Below, in pieces: positions 1-11,937 of a stretch of DNA of 45,624 nt (positions are counted from its first letter, which is position 1; every line of letters begins with the position of its first letter). Source of the stretch: Lojkania enalia (Eukaryota > Ascomycota > Dothideomycetes > Pleosporales); the NCBI GenBank assembly GCA_010094045.1, contig ML986739.1, forward strand, positions 41,816 to 87,439. The letters are read 5' to 3'. The notes under the pieces were generated by a model, which saw nothing but the letters and a program-made list of their open reading frames with translations, had not been told where the DNA came from and made no database searches. The translations under genes were made by a program, and so were the position numbers.

Positions 1-1798
1 TTTTCGTAAAATATTATACTTTCTTACATTCTATTATACTATATAGTATAGTAGCCTATTCTTCTATATCTATAGTATTATTTTTACACGTCCGTAAGTT
101 ATGCCTAACCTTACTATACTACCTATAGTACCTTTAAGTTGGCTGGTCTCTATTAATACGCGCCTTCTTCCTACTCTTCTTCCTATTAGTACAAGTATTA
201 AAATCTTTTAGAGTAGTTAATCGAGTGCCTTCTTTAATTATTAGGTTGCCTTCCTTCTATATATACTTTCTTTTATGCGATTAACGTTGTGTAGTAGCTT
301 TATTAGCTACTTAAAGCTAAGTAACCTAAGCGTATAATAGTATATTTTTATATATTATATATATAGTACCCTTTATAAACTATTTAAACGCTTCTACTAT
401 TAAAATAGACGAGCTATCTAAATACTTTTAAACTCTTAATCGAATGTATATAGATTAAGACCTAAATTCGATAGGATTACTTAGTATTTTTAACTCTTAA
501 GGGGTATCTTCGACTATAAAAGGTATTAGTATATATAGTCGAACTTTAAACTTTAATAGTACTATATTTAGGTTAAATAGAACTAGGCTAGCACCTCAAA
601 AACTACTTAAAATATTACTCTTTATAATTACTGTGTTAAAAGCTGCTTTAAAGTAGAGTAAGAACTTAATTTTTATAATATAGTTAATATAACTATATAT
701 TAGCTGCTCGACTTAACACTTATATATAGTCTTTAAAGGTGAGAAATAACCTATATCTAATAGCTGTAGTAGGTATAATAAATATAAAGGTATATAGAGA
801 GTAATAATATTCTTTTCTTTATAGAGCTGCCTAAATTTAAGCGAGTTATAGCTTTTATAGCTGTTAAGAATTAGTAATTAATATATACTAATAGTACAAT
901 CCTTTATATATACGTTAAAGTACTTTAACTACTTAATACTAATATTATTTATCGTCCAGCTGTTATTAGTAACCTATATAGCCTAGGTTAGTAGAATATT
1001 ATCTTCTTTATACTATATAGAGAGGTAGTAGATGCCTATAAAGATAATAAAAGGTAGTATTACCTATTCTATCGTATTAATACTCTAAATAACTATAGTC
1101 TACTTATAATTACCTAGTTGAAGCTGCTTTAGTTAATTCTATCTCTTAGAGCTAGTAACTACTACTTCTATTAATATTACGCCTATTATAAAGTCTAATT
1201 TATTAAAGTTGTATATATTTTTATTAATAATACTATACTTAGCTTTTATATTCTATATAAGGTAGAACTAGCCTCCTATAACCTTAGAATTCTTATATTT
1301 AGCTCTTAAATAGTTATACTTTTAATTAAATTTAACCTTAAGCTTAGGTATATATTTAATAAAATTCTCTACCTAGTTCTTTCTAATCTAGCTAGTAGAG
1401 TATATAGCTAGTAGTAAATTAGCTATATTTTAAATAGTAGTAAGCTGTAGCGGAAATCCTCTTATATCTAGATCTAGTATATACTAAATAATTACCTACT
1501 TCTTAGTTTTACTAAACTTTATTAAATTAGGCCGGTAATCGCGTTATAAAACTATTTCTTACCTTTATATACTAAATATACTTTAGAAGATATTATAGAT
1601 TAATATAACACGATGTATAGTTAGTATTATATTTTATTAAAAAGTTTAAAATATAAACTATATTCTAACTTCTTTCTAAATTAATTCTATAGTTGTTAAT
1701 TATAGTATAATACTATAAAGTATAATTATCGCGATTTTAGTAGAGTCTTAATATTATAATTAGCTTACTTAGGTAATTAGCTTGCTTATATTATACGT
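1..1798 (-). mobile_element. Pogo/Fot1-type DNA transposon copy A1 (RIP-mutated, left end outside window)
   Basis: This is the same element as 34143-36014, in the same orientation, beginning about 75 bp inside its left end. The right terminal inverted repeat occupies roughly 1730-1798 and is followed by TA (1799-1800), the target duplication of Tc1/mariner-pogo elements. The transposase lies on the minus strand. At 790-734 the reverse complement reads LLQLLDIGYFSPLK, a RIP-altered form of the DDE_1 family motif LLQPLDVGCFSPLK. At about 132-56 it ends in a zinc-knuckle-like tail containing HNLRTCK and then a stop. In-frame TAG/TAA codons at Gln/Trp positions make it non-functional. It is inserted into an LTR fragment that continues at 1801. 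Confidence 0.85.
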
Positions 1799-1800
1799 TA

Positions 1801-2114
1801 TTAAATATAGTAGAGTAAATCTAATAAACTTAATAGATCTAATAAACTAGGTTTAATAGTTTTAAACCTCTCTATATAAGTTAATAGATCTTTTTTATAA
1901 ATTAAATTCTATATAGTTATTCTTATAAAAATTATTTTATTATTATATTAGACTTCTAAGAATATATATATTATATTTAAAGAACTAGTAACTTTAATAC
2001 TCTCCCTTTACTAAAGTTACTACCTCTAATAAACCTAATATAAATAAGGCTCTAGTATATATACGACTGTAACAGCGGTTATTATATATATTAGTAGTAT
2101 ATAGGTTAATAATA
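1801..2114 (+). repeat. 3' part of a Gypsy LTR (RIP-mutated), split by A1
   Basis: The sequence aligns with the last 300 bp or so of the 539/542-bp LTRs of the two Gypsy elements, including the TATAAATAAGGC stretch and the terminal GTATATAGGTTA. The left part of this LTR is interrupted by pogo copy A1, whose TA duplication falls at the junction; the missing part would lie to the left of the window. The right end abuts a pogo fragment at 2115. No internal Gypsy sequence adjoins it, so it is a solo or broken LTR. Confidence 0.75.
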
Positions 2115-2506
2115 GTTTATTTAATAGAGCTTTATATTAGCCTTTAAAAAGTAAATAAAGTAGTAATAAAATGTAAATAGTAGAAAAAAAAGGCGAATTT
2201 AAGCGTAAGGAACTCTAATAAAAGTATAAGGAGAGATAATTATTACTAAAAAGGGTAATAAGGAGTAAATTTAGGCTATAATACGCTAATTTGGGGTGCG
2301 ATTACGTACGAGCGGACAGCATAAAATACGCTGTAGCCGCTGTAGTAAGACTAGGCATAATTCTCGTACATGCTAGAAAGATGCAGAAATTAATATAGAA
2401 TAATCTTGTAAGTTGTAAATTGCTATTATATTACTTGGTTGTTGAGCTATACGCATATAAAGGTTAAAAAAGTTGGTGGGGTGGACCGCTCGGCTGTAAG
2501 GTACGT
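2115..2506 (+). mobile_element. 3' end of pogo-family B transposon (copy B1)
   Basis: The plus strand encodes the C-terminal tail of a pogo/DDE_1 transposase: at 2331-2391 it reads CSRCSKTRHNSRTC followed by a RIP-type TAG and KDAE. This matches the C-x2-C...H-N-x-R-T-C tail common in fungal pogo transposases. The element end is the terminal repeat ending GTACGT at 2506, followed by TA (2507-2508). The same sequence occurs in reverse orientation at 32976-33191 and from 33475 onward. The 5' part of the transposase is missing, cut by the LTR at 2114. The last 150 bp or so are less RIP-mutated than the rest. Confidence 0.75.
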
Positions 2507-2508
2507 TA

Positions 2509-3112
2509 CTCCTCAAGGATTCGTCTCCCTTTCTCTCTCACAGGATATTATCCTGTACTCCCCTTTTTGGCTCTTCAAGCTTCCTGCCTACGTGACGACT
2601 CACAATAGGTATAGTGATAGGTAGATAGGCTTTGAAACGAAGCTAGGGAACGGGTAGTGTGTGTAATGAGCACGATAACGGCCTATATTAGCCTTCCGTT
2701 CCGAAAGCCACTAATCGGTTAGTAAGTAGTGGGACTGCAGGGACTTAGCACAACCTGTGTACGTAAGCAGGGCCTACCCGTTAGGTTGGTACTATTAGAT
2801 AGGACAAACAGGATAATTAAACTAGACAACCAAATTGTCAAGCGAGAGATCCCGCTGTACAAGCCTGATAGATTTCCTGGTAGTTAGATTCCTCGTAGTT
2901 ATTGCTAAGTTGTTATCTCCCCACAACCGATCCCGGACCTAAGCGGCTTAGGTCTCGTAACAGGTTGCAGGGAAGCTCAGAAGGCGTCCATCGGATGCTT
3001 AAAGCCGCGCGCATCTCATTGGACTGGCTCTTCACGTGCCTGGGAACAGCTGCAGGCATTCTGCATCTTCTGTACGTATCTACTTTCGTAACGTACTTAC
3101 GAGCACGTACTT
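2509..3112. other. Border intergenic segment with a short LTR relic
   Basis: This is the transition from the AT-rich transposon block to normal composition. No gene is recognisable. A short stretch at 2722-2775 resembles Gypsy LTR sequence (listed separately). The remaining open frames are short and have no recognisable motifs. Confidence 0.5.
2722..2775 (+). repeat. Short Gypsy LTR relic with internal deletion
   Basis: Two neighbouring pieces, AGTAGTGGGACTGCAGGGAC and GCACAACCTGTGTACGTA, match 12081-12099 and 12132-12149 of the intact 5' LTR with few differences, in the same order, with about 30 bp missing between them. It is not RIP-mutated, as expected for a piece this short. Confidence 0.5.
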
Positions 3113-3379
3113 ATGAGTGCAGAGTTGCGGCAAATCCTAATTTGGGGGCCGTTCCGAATTGAAAACGGAAAAGTCCTAGAATATTCAGATACACGGGACT
3201 TTGAAGGCATTTGCCAGCTGTTGGACGCGGGTGGGCTGGAAGCGTTTGCCGTGCTCAGGCAAAACAGGCTCGCGGCATTATACGTCGCTTCTTATCGTGC
3301 GGACTTTTTAGGGACGAAGAGGGATGCAGCACTGCCAAGCATCCCTCTCCCGCGGCTGCGCGTTTTGGCAGAAGGTTGA
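3113..3379 (+). pseudogene. Possible relic ORF, faint ankyrin-like character
   Basis: An 88-codon frame starts at 3113. Its middle (FEGICQLLDAGGLEAFAV, then LAALYVASYRADF) has the helix-turn rhythm of a degenerate fungal ankyrin repeat followed by a C-terminal tail. No complete ankyrin domain lies upstream or downstream, and no convincing exon joins it. It may be the end of a decayed ankyrin gene or a chance frame; the family assignment is weak. Confidence 0.22.
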
Positions 3380-4993
3380 AATTGATGCTGTAGCGGGTGG
3401 GAAGATTTGACGTAGTTGTCTTTGGGTAGATCTTGCGTCTATTGGTAACGTAGTGTGGCTCTAGATCTCTTGCAGACGCTGTTGCTGCACAATTGTGAGT
3501 GGAGGCTCAACAACCCATAGGCCTTTGGGCACGGCGAAAAGCTGCTGTGCCATTATTCCAACGTTACGACTCCTGCGCGAAACCGAGACTTGGCCATGGC
3601 CAGCGATGGCCGATGTCACTGATGTTGGATGAAGAAACAACACCATTCCGCGATATCTAGAATGGTTGCGCGACGGACGAGGCGGGCTGGGGGGTTTTTG
3701 GACAGTAGCGGTCCGAAACAGTTTGACCCACGACTCGCTGGCGGCGCGTGTGCGTGTGCGAAGGCCGCTTGCCATCGCCCGAAGCAACACGGCGCTGTGT
3801 CTCTGTATGAATCTGTATGCGTACGTACTCAGCATATAGTCGAGGTATGTACATACATAGATGGATCAGGATCGCCGGCTCGGCTGCCTGTCCCCTCCCG
3901 CCCACATGCTCAGCAAGAGAAAGCAGCGAGCAACGAGCGGAGGCGGCGGCTGGTGTCAGCGTCCTCCCCGGCGCTCTCGGAGAGTGGGACCTGGTGGTGT
4001 TTCGGTTGTTTAAGTGCATGCGCTGTCTGGACTGCAACAGGAGCGGACTGGGGCACCTTGTGCACCGCGCTGCCACTGGTTCCCCCTCCCCTCCCCCATT
4101 GTCTGGTCGCTGAACTACTATCTCCTGCTTGCTTTTCCACCACAAAACAAGCCTACCGACCTACCCTCCCCCACGCCCGCCGCGTTGATGCGACGCTACC
4201 CTGATAGCCCAGCGTGCGAGTGCTGAGCAAGAGCCAACCTTGGAACAAGCCTGCTGCCCAGGTGCTGCGAACTGCGCCCTTCACGTGGAAACACGAGGCT
4301 CCTGCTGGGCCCGGCCTGACAGCGAACGAAGACGACTCGCCAGCACCCCTCCACACGGCCAACACCAACACCGGCCGTCCCATCCCATCTGCTTACTCCT
4401 TCTGCCGCTCCAAGTCGTCATCGGCCGTGCGTCGTAGTATCCAGTCGTCGCTGTGCTTCTGCGGGCTGCTTGCTGTTCTCGGCGGCCACGGTGCGCTTGT
4501 ACAACGCCGTACCTCAGCCCGCCCGCTCCATCATTCCAGAGCAGTGCTCCCCGTCGACCCGCGACGCGCAGCGGCTGTGCTTGCCGTGCTTCTCTTCTCG
4601 AACACGCTTCGAGCGACGGGCGCCCGTTCCCATCCCGGTACCCCGTCCTCCGTCCTCCTTCCCTTGAGCCTGGTTCTGGCTCTGGCTCTGGCTCTGGCTC
4701 TGGCTCTAGCTTTGGCTTTTCCCTTCCTTCCGATCCTACTCTACGAGTAAGCTGAGTTCCTCTGGTCAGCTACTCCCACTACCACCGCGATCTAGCCCTG
4801 GAGAACTGCTACGGCGTGGCGGCTCAGTACCTGCGTTACTCGACACCCAACCTCGATTAGTTCTTCCGGCCTCCTGGTGACGGTCGTCGTCGCCTGCTCT
4901 CCCAAACTTCTCCCCGGACCGTGGTTCGCTTTCTCACATTTCCTGCACACCACCTCCATCATTCGCGAGCCACTTGCCTCGAGTGTCGACAAG
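3380..4993. other. Long GC-rich upstream region of the RAS-2 gene
   Basis: About 1.6 kb of GC-rich, pyrimidine-rich sequence with many overlapping short frames on both strands, none with recognisable motifs. It most likely contains the promoter and a long 5' leader of the Ras gene. It includes a TCTGGC hexanucleotide repeat (4675-4716). Several ATGs precede the Ras start, so upstream ORFs are possible if the leader is long. Confidence 0.5.
4675..4716 (+). repeat. (TCTGGC)n hexanucleotide microsatellite
   Basis: Five perfect TCTGGC units are followed by two degenerate units (TCTAGC, TTTGGC). It lies about 280 bp upstream of the Ras ATG, probably in the promoter or leader. In one frame it would encode a Gly-Ser run and in another Leu-Ala, but nothing suggests it is translated. 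Confidence 0.85.
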
Positions 4994-5816
4994 ATGGCCG
5001 GGAAAATGACCCTGTATAAACTTGTGGTGCTCGGCGATGGCGGTGTGGGCAAAACCGCCCTGACCATCCAGGTAGGCAGCTTCTCCACCAACTACAACGC
5101 CACTCTTGCTGACACATACTTCGTAGCTCTGCTTAAACCACTTCGTCGAGACATATGACCCCACTATTGAGGACTCTTACCGCAAGCAAGTCCAGATCGA
5201 CGGCCAATCCTGCATGCTCGAGGTGCTTGACACAGCGGGCCAGGAAGAGTACATTGCGTTGCGAGATCAATGGATAAGGGATGGTGAGGGCTTCGTTCTC
5301 GTCTATAGCATTTCGTCACGGTCTTCTTTCGCCCGCATCCAGAAATTTCATCACCAGATCCAACGTGTCAAAGAAACGTCACTGTCTAGTTCGCCTACCT
5401 ATCCCGGTTCACCCCTCAGCGCCTCATCCCTGGGCTCGGGATCTTTCGGCCCAGTCCCGGTCATGCTTGTTGGCAATAAATGTGATCGGGTGACGGAACG
5501 CGAAGTCTCTACTCAAGAAGGCAGTGCCCTTGCCAAAGAGCTTGGTTGCGAGTTCGTTGAAGCGTCGGCTAAGAACTGCGTGAATGTCGAGAAGGCCTTC
5601 TTTGAAGTTGTACGACAGTTGAGGCGGCAGCGTCACCAGGGTGATCGCTCATCCGGCGGCAAACCCTCCAAGGGCGCCGGAGTCCGAGGCGGAGGAGGAG
5701 GTAGAACACCCATCTATCATAACGATTCATACTCGTCCCGCGGAAACGGCCATAAGCCTCGAATTGGCGATCGCACGAAAAGCAAAAGAGACAAACCAAA
5801 ATGCCAAATACTTTGA
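4994..5816 (+). CDS. ras-2: RAS-2/RasB-type small GTPase
   Basis: Two exons, 4994-5071 and 5127-5816, are separated by a 55-bp GT-AG intron with a CTGAC branch site, giving 255 residues. The P-loop GDGGVGKT is at residues 14-21, switch I YDPTIEDSYRK at 36-46, switch II DTAGQEEY at 61-68 (Gln65 equals Ras Gln61), NKCD at 143-146 and EASAK at 171-175. The C terminus is a lysine-rich tail ending in a CQIL CAAX box, predicting prenylation and membrane attachment. A Ser/Pro-rich insert of about 25 residues (about 107-134) between the G3 and G4 regions is typical of the fungal RAS-2/RasB branch and distinguishes it from RAS-1 and RSR1. The family acts in growth and morphogenesis signalling. The ATG was chosen because MAGKM immediately precedes the conserved first strand YKLVVLGDGG. 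Confidence 0.95.
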
Positions 5817-7194
5817 TGCGCACTGGAAGGGAAAGCTCTTCCTCTTGTCCTACGACCATGATGCTCGATGCTGGTCACCTAAATATTTCCATTCAGTGCT
5901 GTACGGCTCCACAGCCGTGTTCAAACCCCCTTTCATGTCTTGTATTACAAGGAGATTCAATCTCCCGCCGTTTTTGACATGTACCTTGTTCACTCTGGCA
6001 ATAACGAGCCACGACACAAGCCTTATCGTCAACATTCTTATCCCGAAGCGCTTCAGACCCCCAAGTGATAGAACTTTATGGTGTAGGCATGAAGTGGCGT
6101 TTAACGTTTAAATGCAGGAAGCATTTGGTCGTTTTGCATGACCTAGGAGGCGTTTCTGGAGTACATCTGAGGGCACTTATGGCAACGCAGGATCTCCTGT
6201 GATCTTGAATGACAACGATGTTTTTCGACCTACTCATGTATGTGGCGCTGCGAATTAGGAATCGAGACGACGAAGCCAGCCCATTTTACACTTTCCTTAT
6301 CCATACTGGGTTGGCTTGTTCTGCCATCTTACTTGACATCAAAAAGTACCGGATCATCTATGGGTTTGGTCTTATTTTTCCCGCAAGGAAGTTCTGCATT
6401 AATCCTCTCCTGATGTTTCCTATAGCTAAGGATATTATTATATTCCTCTTAAAGGGGAATACCCGCTTTATATCTGAGGTCATTTTGATCAGATTGACTC
6501 AACGGACTTCATTTAGGAAATACTTTTATCGCTATTTGATTGCTCGTCACTTCCAATTGAATATGTTGCGTTGCATTGAATCGCTGCCGAGCTATTACAT
6601 CTCGTCAATGGAAGTGGCCTGCCTGGCGACCCAAAATATCCAGGCCAGAATACGCATTACCGTACTATGAGGTTCTGCAGTAAATAACCTCGTATCATTG
6701 CCTACAGAAGAATACGTATGCTCTCAAGCGTTTACGGAGCTTTGCAGATTCTCCACTCCCATCATCATTCTATATTCTCCATAGCATCGTCATTCGGCCC
6801 TAGCAGCTTTTGTTTAGATTATATCGAACAACGTAGAATAAATCTTTCAGTCATGCCGCTCTCTATTCTCTCTCCCTTTTTTTTACCCGGAATACGAGCC
6901 GTTAGCGATCCGAGAGGGCGCCAAGGTTCGCCATGCGGGGAGAGCTGACGCTAACCTCCACACGCCCGCCCCCAGACACCCTCGGCACCGCCATGTTTGG
7001 TCCCGTCCGCCCGTAACCTGTAGGTTTATAACCCCCGGCTCAGGGGTACGTTACTTGATTATAACTTCCTCAAATTCTTGCTACAATTTCCCAGATTTTG
7101 TTCACTATTAATACACTGACGATAAACAGGGAACGAGCTTCGTATCTGAGAACATTTCAAGAACTCTAACTAGGAACAGAAGTATACAGTCGAC
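5817..7194. other. Intergenic region between RAS-2 and the acyl-CoA synthetase
   Basis: It contains the RAS-2 3' region and the upstream region of the synthetase. A 153-codon frame at 6209-6670 has no recognisable motif and is probably chance. A TATA-like TTTATAA at about 7023 lies about 170 bp before the synthetase ATG. Nothing else is recognised. Confidence 0.5.
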
Positions 7195-9958
7195 ATGGCC
7201 CAGCCTCATCTTCAAGACATTGTCTATAAGCGGTCATTAGAAAACCCAGAGACGTTCTGGAATACGCAAGCCCAGCAAATACACTGGCACAAAAAGCCAA
7301 CTAAGGTATTTCAGAAGCGAATCAAAACGCTATCAAACGGCATAGAACAGGACCACTGGGGTTGGTTTCCTGGGGGTGAGATATCAACATCTTACAATTG
7401 CATTGATCGACACGTTTTGAGCGGCAATGGCAACGTAGTTGCCATATACTATGACAGCCCAGTCACAGGTTCAAAGGAACAGTATACATATAAACAAGTC
7501 CTTGGAGAGGTAGAGACGCTTGCGGGGGTTTTGCGAGAAGAAGGCGTGCACAAGGGAGATGTGGTCTTAATTTATAGTAAGTAGGCCTCGCAAATACGAG
7601 TAAGCGGTATATTGATATGGCCAGTGCCAATGATACCAGCCGCGCTTTTCGCCATGCTAGCAATTTCCCGTATAGGTGCAATTCATGCCGTAGTTTTTGG
7701 GGGCTTTTCTCCAAGTTCGCTGGCCCAACGTATGGAGGCCTCGCGGCCAAAGGCAATCATGACGGCTTCGTGTGGCATTGAAGGAAATAAGGGGCCGCTG
7801 GGATACAAAAAGCTTATCGAAGAAGCGATACATAAGAGCTCTTTTAAGCCGTCTAAGATAATTATTTGGCAACGGGATCAGCTGAAATGGGATCCTGTGG
7901 TAAAGGATGAGGGTGAGAGGAATTGGCAGAGGCTCGTCAAGAGTGCGAAGAATCGGGGGTTGAAGGCGGAGGCAGTTCCAGTAAAGAGCTCAGATGGACT
8001 GTATATCATATATACTAGTGGTGAGTACTCTTTCATTACTAGGAGTCCATCGTCTGGTCAAGACCTTTTGTCCTTTATTGACAATTGGACGGTCTGTCAT
8101 CACGTCACACTCAGCCGTTCTTGGGGCCCGTACAATAGCAAAGGTGGCGACGGCGGCGGCCTTCTGACAATTCAGCTCATGTAGGCATCTCGGAAATGAG
8201 TTTTCGCCCTGTAATCTTTCTAACACCATAAATTGACCCTTCTTTAAAATGAGGGTCAATTCGCCATGTTGGAACCCTTCTCGTAGACTAACCCATCTTC
8301 CTACATACGACTCCGGCCTTAGCACCAGCTTTATCTGCTAATCAACCATAGGAACTACCGGGTTGCCAAAAGGCGTGGTTCGTGAAGCTGGCGGACATGC
8401 TGTTGGTCTGAATTTCTCCATTAGATACCTATTCGGCATTCACGGCCCTGGAGATGTCATGTTCACAGCTTCAGATATTGGTTGGGTTGTGGGTCATTCG
8501 TACATTGTCTATGCCCCCCTCTTAGCCGGTGCCACCACTGTCCTCTTTGAGGGAAAACCTGTTGGAACGCCAGGTACGCATCTAACTCACCATTCACCGT
8601 TCCTCTTCTCACAAGCTCACAACCGTCCAATTAATTCTTACAGACGCAAGCACTTTCTGGAGGATCGTCGAAGAATATAAAGTAACCACTATGTTCACTG
8701 CACCAACAGCATTGCGTGCAATTAGGCGAGAAGACGGAGACAACTACTTTTTCGAAGAAACGTACGGGGCCCGGGGTGGTCTAAAAACCTTGAGAGCGCT
8801 ATTCCTGGCTGGGGAGCGAAGCGAGCCTAGTATCGTGCAGATGTATCAAAAGCTCCTATCAAAGCATTGTGCCGAAAGTGCTGCAGTAATCGACAACTGG
8901 TGGTCCTCAGAATCCGGAAGCCCTATATCAGGAATAGCACTAGATGCAGCGGCGGCTGACACCATAGGAACACGACCACGACAGATCAGACCGCTTCCTA
9001 TCAAGCCTGGTTCTGCGGGTAAGGCTCTGCCTGGATTTGACGTACGAATTGTGGATGATGGGGGAAATGAACTGAACGCTGGATGTATGGTAAGTGATAC
9101 TAACTATGCCGATTTGTTTCGTAGCACTGAGATACTGAATAGGGGAATATTGTAATGGCTATTCCACTAGCACCTACTGCATTCACTACGTTATGGAAAG
9201 ACGACGAGAGGTTCTACAGGGGATACTTAAAACGATTCAATGGCAGGTGGATCGATACCGGGGATGCAGGCATGATCGACCAAGAGGGCTATATCTCCAT
9301 TATGTCACGATCTGATGATATTATCAACGTGGCCGCCCACCGGTTTAGCACAGGTCTGTATAAGCTCCAGTCACTCCAAGCAGAGCCTTTTCACACGCGA
9401 CTTGTGCAAGTACCGCTTAGCCATAGCCAAGCCTAGCATGAGCAACTTCGGGCGCGGAGTCCAGCCGCATTTAGAAAGGCAGTTGAAGTAGAGCGCTAAC
9501 GCCTAAACATAGGAGCAATTGAACAAGCTATAACTACGCACCCCGAAATCGCTGAAGCAGCCGTCGTTGGTATCCCCGACTCCCTAAAAGGACATTTACC
9601 CTTCGCCTTCATAACCCTAGCAACGCACCACACTGCGCATCCTGCTGTTCCCGACTCGCGCTTGTTCTCCGAAGTGCAAAAGCTCGTTCGCTCGCAAATC
9701 GGCGCAATCGCCAGTCTAGGAGGGATGATACAAGGTAAGGGGATGATTCCGAAAACGAGGAGTGGGAAGACCCTGAGGAGAGTGCTAAGGGAGTTGGTTG
9801 AGAATGCTACATATGGGGAATTTGATAAGGATGTTCAAATCCCGCAGACAATCGAGGATGCGGAGGCTATAACTGTCGCGAGGGAGAGGATTAGGGAGTA
9901 CTTCGAGCATAAGGGCAAGGGTCTACATAAGGCTACGGAGGCTAGGGCTAAGTTATAG
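7195..9958 (+). CDS. Short-chain acyl-CoA synthetase, ACSS3/propionate-CoA ligase type
   Basis: Six exons join in frame: 7195-7576, 7625-8020, 8352-8573, 8644-9089, 9143-9353 and 9513-9958, giving 700 residues. All five introns are GT-AG. The enzyme belongs to the ANL superfamily (acetyl-CoA synthetase group) that activates acetate, propionate or similar acids through an acyl-AMP intermediate. The ATP loop YTSGTTGLPKG is at 257-267, the carboxylate-pocket/A5 motif NWWSSESGSP at 418-427, WIDTGD at 518-523, the hinge and A8 region just after, and the catalytic Lys638 in PKTRSGKTLRR. The NWW-SES-GSPISG motif and the start (ENPETFWNTQAQQIHW) fit the ACSS3/PrpE-like branch better than classic acetyl-CoA synthetase. 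Intron 2 (331 bp) is unusually long and holds a hairpin. All motifs are intact, so the gene should be functional; the acid used is inferred from family. Confidence 0.92.
8231..8261. repeat. Perfect 10-bp inverted repeat (hairpin) in intron 2 of the synthetase gene
   Basis: AATTGACCCT (8231-8240) is followed, after an 11-base loop, by its exact complement AGGGTCAATT (8252-8261). It sits in the 331-bp intron, far longer than its neighbours. It could be a relic of a small insertion or a local RNA structure; there is no direct evidence of function. Confidence 0.6.
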
Positions 9959-11937
9959 GAGGCGGTGAAGCACCTCAGATACGCTATGAGCCACCGGGCG
10001 AGTAATGAGTATATTTAACAGACTAGGCTCTTTTCCATTTAAGCTGATGACTTATTGGCGTTAAGGCTTGTTTGCAAATTTTCGGTATTAGTAGGTTAGC
10101 GCACTATTGTTTGCTTGCATCTACAGACCCGCTTCATAGTTGGGGGCTTCGGCTACGTTTTATCTCAACATTACCTCCTCGACTCCCAGCTCCTCTGCAC
10201 CATACAAATCTTCGATAGCTAAGAGATATCCTTAATTCCACCTAGTCACTATTGCGCGCTTCTCCAATATCGTCCTTGGCCCCAGTCCCCTTCTTGCGGT
10301 CTTCCCACGTAAATGGTCCGCAGCCGGAGTGATTTTGAGGCCTTCAGGTCACCCAATTGCGCAGCCACCGTCGCGCATTCAAATAGCTACAGTCCAAGCT
10401 CTTCAAACTGTATCCAGGCAGACTCTTGGGGGCGGTTTGTATAATCTAAAAAGTTCAGCACCGAACATGTACGTGTATTCGAGCGATGCACGATTTATGA
10501 GGTCCGACAAGAGGCTTCGGTTAACATTGCTCAGAGTGACAGTGTAGAAGCGTCGATTGAGCACATTTATGCCTGAAGCGGGATCTGGCCATGGTTCTAG
10601 TCGATGCCAGGTGAGACTTAATACTCGTACTTCTTAATCCATAAGCCCTCCAGCTTCCACTCCCCTACCAATTACCGGAGGGCATCGAGGTGGTGTTCAT
10701 TAACGGTTTTCCGGGGCAAGCCGGATCAGCTGCTAGATATTTTGTAAGTTTCTTATATGAAGTGCGGCATCGTTGCGTAAAGTTGCCCTGTCAGCCGGAT
10801 CAGTTTCGCAGCATCTATGGAGCGTTATATGTAGGGCCTCCATGTATCCAATCTGGGGGGGTCATGTCTGTCACTTTTAACCTCACAGATGTCTCGAGTG
10901 GCGTCATTGCCGAGTTCAGCGAGACATGAGCCCAGGCGTGGAATACATTTTATAACAGTCGTTCTCCAATCCACGCATGTGCCAAAAACGTAAATTAGTA
11001 TAGCTCAGGGTGGGTGTCGCAACGCCATTCTCGCATTCGACGGCTATTTCGACGAGTAGGAGAGCGGCGTAGGTGAGGTGCAGTCGTAATAGAAAGGTCG
11101 GACACCCATTGGGTATGTGGACATGGTTCGAATATAATCGGAGGTTAATCTGAAGTCAGTATGATTGGGTGGGTTTGGAAGGGGGCTGGTCATGCGTTCA
11201 GGAGATTACCCAGGCACAAATCATTGTCCCTGGCCTTTATCTGATATTGCTGGTTCTCCGATATAAGAAGCGATGCTAAATGTATAGTTCTTGTCCTGAC
11301 GTTAGGGACAGCAAAATTGATGGCGGATGGCATCAAAACTAGTACGGAATGTATCAGTATCTAGTGCTCTGAGTCCCATCTACGGTGCTTAATTCTTTTG
11401 TTATCGGGTCGGTTCGAGCATCCACTGCAAATCCGCACACGTCTTATACGCAGGCAGCATCACAAAGACAAAGAGGGTCGCGGGTTCCGCCAGAGGCTCA
11501 GATTGACGGTTCCAGTCGGTACAGCCTCCGAATTTATGTTCCGTAATGAAGTATCTACTCCTGTCTTATCCTCCCACCAATGCAACAGGCCAGTCTCCCG
11601 CACTATTGTAAGTCGGGAAGATGGGAGTCCAGCCGCAAATTAGAACTATACTCTACTTGTATGTGATTTATTCGGTCAAATCTATGCCTTTAAGAGCCTT
11701 AAGGACTCGCTTATGTGGGAGCGGTCATGTGCCATGAGCGGCTATGTCTATAATGTTCCCTTGACTATCCCTTATGTGGATATGATAGAGTATCCAGATG
11801 TGGGTCAAATATACATGTGTTAGACGAGCCCCATATATGTAGATAGATGGTGATCGCTCTACTGAATAGGCTGAGCGTTGTCATTATACCTTTCACCCCT
11901 AGTTTTATCCCATTTTCCTAAAATGCAACTATACGGT
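9959..11937. other. Intergenic region between the synthetase and Gypsy element 1
   Basis: About 2 kb of normal composition. Small frames (for example 10329-10547 and 10690-10929) have no recognisable domains or splice partners that extend them convincingly. The 10690-10929 frame looks somewhat protein-like, and this stretch may hold an old degraded gene, but I could not identify one. Confidence 0.4.

Noticed and set aside
3461..4383. Overlapping long frames on both strands upstream of RAS-2
   Set aside because: They are typical of GC-rich non-coding leader DNA: mutually overlapping and without domains.
6209..6670. 153-codon ORF between RAS-2 and the synthetase as a gene
   Set aside because: It has no recognisable motif, no splice partners and AT-leaning intergenic context; most likely chance.
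7195..9958. Acyl-CoA synthetase as a pseudogene broken by stops and frameshifts
   Set aside because: Every break is explained by a GT-AG intron, and all six exons join in phase with intact motifs.
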